Shown here piece after piece: positions 63,286-64,000 of a DNA stretch of 64,000 nucleotides (its first letter is position 1; the number at the start of each line of letters is the position of its first letter). This DNA comes from Endozoicomonas sp965196975. GTDB taxonomy: Bacteria; Pseudomonadota; Gammaproteobacteria; Pseudomonadales; Endozoicomonadaceae. A model generated the notes under the pieces. The model worked only from the letters and a program-made list of their open reading frames with translations. It was not told the origin of the DNA and ran no database searches. The DNA is taken from NCBI RefSeq assembly GCF_965196975.1, contig NZ_OZ239981.1, forward strand, positions 1,860,001-1,924,000, read 5' to 3'. The position numbers were made by a program, and so were the translations under genes.

Positions 63286-64000
63286 TTAGTCCCGCAGGAA
63301 TTCAACGACAGAATCAGCAAAGGTGTTGATGCCCTGGTAATTGATGCTGCCATCCGCATTGGTGGTCATGGTATAGAAGCCACCGCTGTCGACACGATCA
63401 CCATTGTCGTCAAAGTAGCCACCGGTTTCCGCCCAGCCGCCAACCGAGATCAGAGTTTTCACATCCGGGTATTGCTGCTTGTATTTGTTCAGCAAATTAA
63501 AATGCCCCTGGTATGGATAGTCAGGAGACATCTCCGCACCTTCAACCCCAGGCCACAGCATGCCGGTTGCAGGATTTTCAGGGTTGTCTGGATTACCGAT
63601 AGAGATCCGGTTTTCACTGTTGACATGAGCAAAGGCGTAGTTGATATGAGTCAGTTTATCCCAGGGGATATCGTCTACGAGATAAGCTGGCTGGCCATTG
63701 GCGCCGTTCCGCCAGGCAGTAAAGTAACCAATGATACGGCGGGGATGATCAGCCCCCATTTTTTCCCTGCCCTGTTCATCATATACCGTACAGTAGGGTG
63801 TACTGACACCCGGTGTCTGATAGAGACCATCAGGACGGCAACTGCTGTCACCCGGTGGGGGAGGAACCACTTCACCAACATTGACTACGACGGTTTTTGA
63901 GGTGCTGGAGCCATTGTCGTTATCAGTAGCTACCGCTTTGATTTGCTGACGCCCTTCGGCAGCGACCCACTCCAGTGAGTAGGGTTCGGTACTGTCTTCT
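63286..64000 (-). pseudogene. GH18 chitinase, N-terminal part ending at an in-frame TAA (runs off the window)
   Basis: The frame is open from the window end (64000) to TAA at 63286-63288. It encodes an Ig-like domain (AVATDNDGSSTSKTVVVNVGEV), a Pro-rich linker (PPPPGD) and the first part of a GH18 barrel (RRIIGYFTAWRNGANGQ, LTHINYAFAHVN, KTLISVGGWAETGGYF). The stop replaces the residue before GFDGADIDYEYP, where related chitinases commonly have Tyr: one base change from TAT or TAC. Start and signal peptide lie outside the window. Confidence 0.85.

Noticed and set aside
63286..63288. TAA in the chitinase as selenocysteine or other recoding
   Set aside because: UAA is not used for selenocysteine, and no recoding signal is visible; a simple nonsense change or sequence error is enough.
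1..64000. CRISPR array, prophage or rRNA operon
   Set aside because: No regularly spaced repeats, phage structural genes or rRNA sequences were seen anywhere in the window.

Overview
The window is a chromosomal stretch of a gammaproteobacterium. Gene order and protein types point to an Oceanospirillales-like, animal-associated marine bacterium, most probably Endozoicomonas or a close relative. The reasons are a Pseudomonas-like order folD / tRNAs / tig-clpP-clpX, a SopB-type type III effector, a GH18 chitinase with a chitin-binding module, a GH36 galactosidase and several insertion sequences (IS66, ISKra4, IS481). The genus is an inference; the gammaproteobacterial placement is solid.

Layout. 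1-3.9 kb: the 3' end of an IS66 element, then a glutathione-dependent formaldehyde detoxification pair (fghA, adhC/frmA) and a divergent LysR regulator. 4-9.5 kb: ppiD, hupB and lon. 10-16 kb: tRNA-Pro(GGG), a small exported protein, a CorC/HlyC membrane protein, a LacI regulator and a complete IS66 with perfect inverted repeats and an 8-bp target duplication. 15.4-19.8 kb: yecE-like gene, recR, ybaB, dnaX and the 4.5S RNA gene. 20-23.4 kb: a TMEM165-type manganese exporter behind a candidate yybP-ykoY riboswitch, then pncB-pncA with a divergent nrtR. 23.6-29 kb: periplasmic binding protein, VF530 protein, MATE exporter, a TetR regulator with a clean palindromic operator, a DHFR-like reductase and a 3-hydroxyisobutyryl-CoA hydrolase-like protein. 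29-40 kb: pitrilysin, gsk, a nucleoside-deoxyribosyltransferase-like gene, an MBL hydrolase, pdxH, a Tus-like protein, glutaredoxin, tmcA and a cyclophilin. 40.5-48.8 kb: a second identical tRNA-Pro(GGG), a YjiH-type membrane protein, clpX, clpP, tig, a four-tRNA operon and folD. 48.8-52.3 kb: a GH36 gene broken near its 5' end by an ISKra4 element. 53-64 kb: RarD-like permease, SopB-like effector, IS481 element, ComEA-like and chalcone-isomerase-like exported proteins, a second Lon-type protease, and a GH18 chitinase carrying an in-frame stop.

How it fits together. The proteostasis genes tig-clpP-clpX and lon-hupB-ppiD, contiguous in Pseudomonas and E. coli, lie here on the same strand but about 33 kb apart, with identical tRNA-Pro(GGG) genes close to both inner edges of the split. 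The NAD salvage module (pncA, pncB, nrtR) has an operator-like palindrome in its divergent promoter region. Two genes that may deal with host-derived or environmental polysaccharide (the GH36 enzyme and the chitinase) are both damaged, one by an IS and one by a nonsense codon, while the SopB-like effector is intact and bordered by an IS481. This suggests an accessory region in flux at the right-hand end of the window.
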